Positions 40,597 through 43,773 of a stretch of 43,773 nucleotides of DNA are shown here, in pieces. The translations under genes were made by a program, and so were the position numbers. Source of the DNA: Davidsoniella eucalypti. Its lineage: Eukaryota > Ascomycota > Sordariomycetes > Microascales > Ceratocystidaceae. Location: NCBI GenBank assembly GCA_004009845.1, contig RMBW01000163.1:1-43773 (forward strand), read 5' to 3'. Below the pieces are notes generated by a model. That model had not been told where the DNA came from. It did not search any database and worked only from the letters and a program-made list of their open reading frames with translations. Position 1 is the stretch's first letter. Each line of letters starts with the position of its first letter.

Positions 40597-43500
40597 ATGA
40601 CCGATTTCGCGTCTGCAGAAGAAGAAACCCACGCTCTTCGAGACTCAACCTCGCCGCTCTCTGATTCCCGACCTCGAACGCCCACACCGCCCTCTAGTTT
40701 TGCCCGCACGATCTCGACCGACAATCATGACCTCGTCGAAGCATTGACTACTGCGTCATCTGTAGACGCGCCTGCTGCGGCAGCTCCCGAAGACTCGAAT
40801 GACGATCGCCCCTCTAAGCGTCGGCGCGTTGAGGCCGAGTTTTCCACGCCCACTAAACCCAATTCTGCGCGCAAAAAGGTCGAGTCGCCGCCCTGGAAAA
40901 CAGCTGCTGCAGACGGCCCTACCACCATCCTGGAGAATGGCCGTCGCAAGTCTGGTCGCATCAGTACGGTGCATCTGCAGCGGCAAGCCCTGCCATCGCC
41001 ATCAACAAACTCCGCCACCGCCAAACGACCTTCTCGTGCCGAGCAGACGCCAACCAGCTTTACAAAGATATCTGCTCAAGCGAGCCGTTCAGGTTCTGCC
41101 TCTCGACGGTCTGCTCGGCCGAGCGCGCGCCAAATCGACCATGCCCCAGTGCCCATTCGTAATACCCCGCGACAGCCGGCTCGCGATAGTCATGTGCCAG
41201 CGCGAAGCACTCGAAGACGCTCGCCGTCACCAACACCACAGCCATCCCGACAACCAGCTCGTTCTACACGGATACGGCAGTCCTATATCGCCCAGAGAGC
41301 TCCTAGCATAACTAGGCCAACTCGGGTTTCCACGAGAGCATTGCGCGGCACTGTATCTGTCCACACCGAATTGCCCCTCGTCCACCCCGGTCAAGTCATC
41401 TTGAATAAACGCATTGCGCCATCCTTCGAAGAGTTCTGGGCCATCGGGCCAACCCTCCCAGTAGAGCAAGGCGGTCTTGTGTGCACGGAGGATAACTTTC
41501 AGTATACTGACGAGATGGCAACTAAGGATGCCGAAATTATCCTACGCATCGAAGATGAAGTTGAGCCAGGTGGACTGCTTTCAAGCCAGAAATGCTCTCT
41601 GTTCATTCCAGAAGCATCCGAGCAGCCACCTCGACAATGGGCCCGGCTTGATCATCTAGTCAAGGCTGCACAAAACCTCCGACGTCTGATGCTAGCAGAG
41701 CAATCTCGCCATCGATTGGCAGCTAAGAAGATAGCCGAAGCCTGCCGCGAGGAATGGATCAGACGCCAGCCAAAATCAAACGAGCAATTGGAATCTGAGG
41801 CACGGAATCTCTCTATTACCAGATATCGTCTAGTTGCCAGGACAATGGCTGGCCTCTGGGAGAATGTGAGGATGGAAGTTAATCGACAACGCTTGATCAG
41901 GTGGGAGGCCGAGGAACAGAAGCGTGTCAAAGCTGCTCTTAACGAGGCAGTCAACAAATCTGAGCAAAAGCTTCAAGCCCGACGGACAACTATGGCGGAC
42001 GACGAAAGCGATACCGGCAATGGCTTAACTCCAGACCTCAAAGACGACCTCGATCTCATGACGGACTCCGCCGTCTCGTCTGGAGACGACGTTAGCGAGA
42101 TGAACAGCGATTCCGACGATATGAGCGATAGTGCCAGTGATGACTCTAATGCGCTACTTAGCGATGATGAGCCGAAAAACAGGGGCCTTACCGAGCTTGA
42201 TGATGATGACGACGAAAACCTTACGCCAGAGCAACTACGAGCAAAGTATGCGGCAGTTCCGGAAGTCCGACAATTCACCAACCGCGGAAATGCCCTATCA
42301 GAGGACGAAGACGAAGACGAGCAACGGCAAGGAGATGGAGAAGACGAGTTCTCAACTGACGAATCTATCGACATGGATGACGATTTGGGTTCCAGCGAGA
42401 TGTCCGGATCCGAGTCTGAGGCAGACAGCCAAGGTGACGACGAAGAATCGGAAGACGATGCAACTAGCGGGTTACTAGGCATGCTTTTCGCCAAAAAAGA
42501 CTTCGACGCATTGAAAAAGGAGGAAGACGTAGGTTCCGAAAATCACGGAGACTCTCTACGGTCACCAAACGACGGAGGGGCCGAAATGGAATTAGATACA
42601 CTTTCTACAGGCTCGCCCATGGCAGTCGATGATGCTGATAATGAAGCCAAAGTCATTGCCGAGCCTACGCCCCTTTCGCCGACAAACGAAGACAATCCTA
42701 TCACAACGTTACTATCGCCAGCTGCCTTGGCCCCGGACTGTGTAAGTACAAGATGCCGATTTATAAGGTTTAGAGATGCTAACTTTTCACTAGGAGGAAT
42801 CGCAGCACAGAACTCAAAACGATGCTTCTCAGGCACAACCCTCAACAAAGCCTACGCCCAATATCTCGAGCAATGTTGACCAAAATAATGACTTGATAAC
42901 CCCCCAGCTTGAGTCCCTAGCGGAGACTAGCAACCCGATTCTTGGTTCCGAGACATCGCCTATACCGCATCGTGATACTCAATACGAGCCTGAGGCGAAG
43001 ACAGGCTTTGACTCTATCTCCACTGATGTCATTGCTTCTGTTGAAGTCTCAAACTTCGATCTAGATCGCCCACATGACAACGACAGCGTGTTACCTTCTT
43101 CTATGCAACCCCGTCGGCAATCTTCGTCCATCAGCCATGGTTCTTCTTCCTTTGCGGATAAAGTACCAAAAACCGAGATCCCATCTCTTTTGCGTGGAAA
43201 CCTCCGTGAATACCAACACTATGGCCTCGATTGGCTAGCAGGTCTCTATGCCAACAGTACCAATGGCATTTTGGCGGACGAAATGGGTCTTGGTAAAACC
43301 ATTCAAACCATATCGCTTCTTGCCCATCTGGCATGTCACCACGGAATATGGGGTCCTCACCTGGTTGTCGTTCCCACGAGTGTCATGCTTAACTGGGAAA
43401 TGGAGTTCAAGAAGTGGTGTCCTGGTTTCAAGATTTTGGCATACTACGGAAGCATCGAAGAGCGTCGGCGTAAACGTCATGGTTGGAATCAGGATGACCT

Positions 43501-43773
43501 ATGGAACGTCTGTATTACGTCGTATCAGTTGGTTCTACAAGATAGTCAAGTGTTCCGGCGTCGTAAATGGCATTATCTCATTCTCGATGAAGCACATAAC
43601 ATCAAGAATTTCAAGTCGTTACGATGGCAAACCCTTCTAGGATTCAATACGAGGGCACGCTTGCTGATAACCGGTACACCACTCCAGAACAATCTCACGG
43701 AGCTCTGGTCTCTCCTTTTCTTTTTGATGCCACCTGAGAATGGAGTTGGTGGCTTCGCAGATCTTCAAGAGTT
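40597..43773 (+). CDS. swr1: SWR1 chromatin-remodelling ATPase (3' end outside the window)
   Basis: Exon 1 runs from the ATG at 40597 to 42741, a 52-bp intron (GTAAGT to CTAG) follows, and exon 2 runs from 42794 past the end of the window. The N-terminus is basic and Ser/Pro-rich. An HSA helical domain lies at about residues 344-465 (RQWARLDHLVKAAQNLRRLM onward), followed by a long Asp/Glu/Ser-rich acidic tract (about 468-625). In exon 2 the SNF2 ATPase begins with LREYQHYGLDWLAGLY. It carries Walker A GILADEMGLGKT, motif Ia HLVVVPTSVMLNWE, Walker B DEAH and the GTPLQNNLTELW motif. This order of HSA, acidic tract and SNF2 domain is that of SWR1/SRCAP, the catalytic subunit that exchanges H2A for H2A.Z in nucleosomes. 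INO80 was considered, but the domain order and the close match of the SNF2 start to SWR1 favour SWR1. Confidence 0.92.

Noticed and set aside
40799..41311. Alternative-frame ORF of 170 codons inside swr1
   Set aside because: It overlaps the basic N-terminal exon of swr1 and arises from its G+C-rich, stop-poor composition.

Overview
This is nuclear DNA of a filamentous ascomycete (Pezizomycotina). The reasons are short GT-AG introns of 52-207 bp, two Zn2Cys6 transcription-factor loci, a fungal-type SWR1 remodeller, a fungal complex I subunit, dispersed single 5S rRNA genes, and AT-rich gene-poor stretches whose repeat copies differ mostly by transitions, as expected of repeat-induced point mutation. 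I cannot name the genus.

The left part (1-17.5 kb) is accessory and heavily rearranged. It holds one intact hypothetical gene (526-1638), an ORF fusing a transcription-factor fragment to a kinase C-lobe (5229-6017), a decayed Crinkler/RHS-like NTPase-nuclease gene (9635-11780), and a decayed Zn2Cys6 factor (12989-14273). It also holds a large imperfect inverted duplication (7515-9353 versus 14918-17345), each arm carrying a full 119-nt 5S rRNA gene. In the right arm, retroelements with (AAC)n tails have inserted repeatedly behind the first ~14 nt of the 5S gene. A further 324-bp SINE-like element lies nested inside one of them, with a perfect 15-bp target duplication.

The middle (18.5-29 kb) is an intact five-gene block: class II aldolase, Zn2Cys6 regulator, Dal5-type MFS transporter, D-2-hydroxyacid dehydrogenase, and amino-acid/choline-type permease. 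Uptake, oxidation, aldol cleavage and a pathway regulator lie side by side, so a small catabolic cluster is likely; the substrate is unknown.

From 29.6 to 35.2 kb the sequence is again accessory. LINE relics lie in both orientations (RNase H, endonuclease-to-RT linker, 3' tails). Next comes a large gene joining a coiled coil, a PD-(D/E)XK-nuclease-like region and a protein kinase, broken by one frame change, then a second, smaller relic of the same kinase family.

The right end (36.8-43.8 kb) looks like core genome: a secreted protein of unknown function, the complex I subunit NDUFB8/ASHI (with a GC-AG intron), and, divergent from it, SWR1, which runs off the window.
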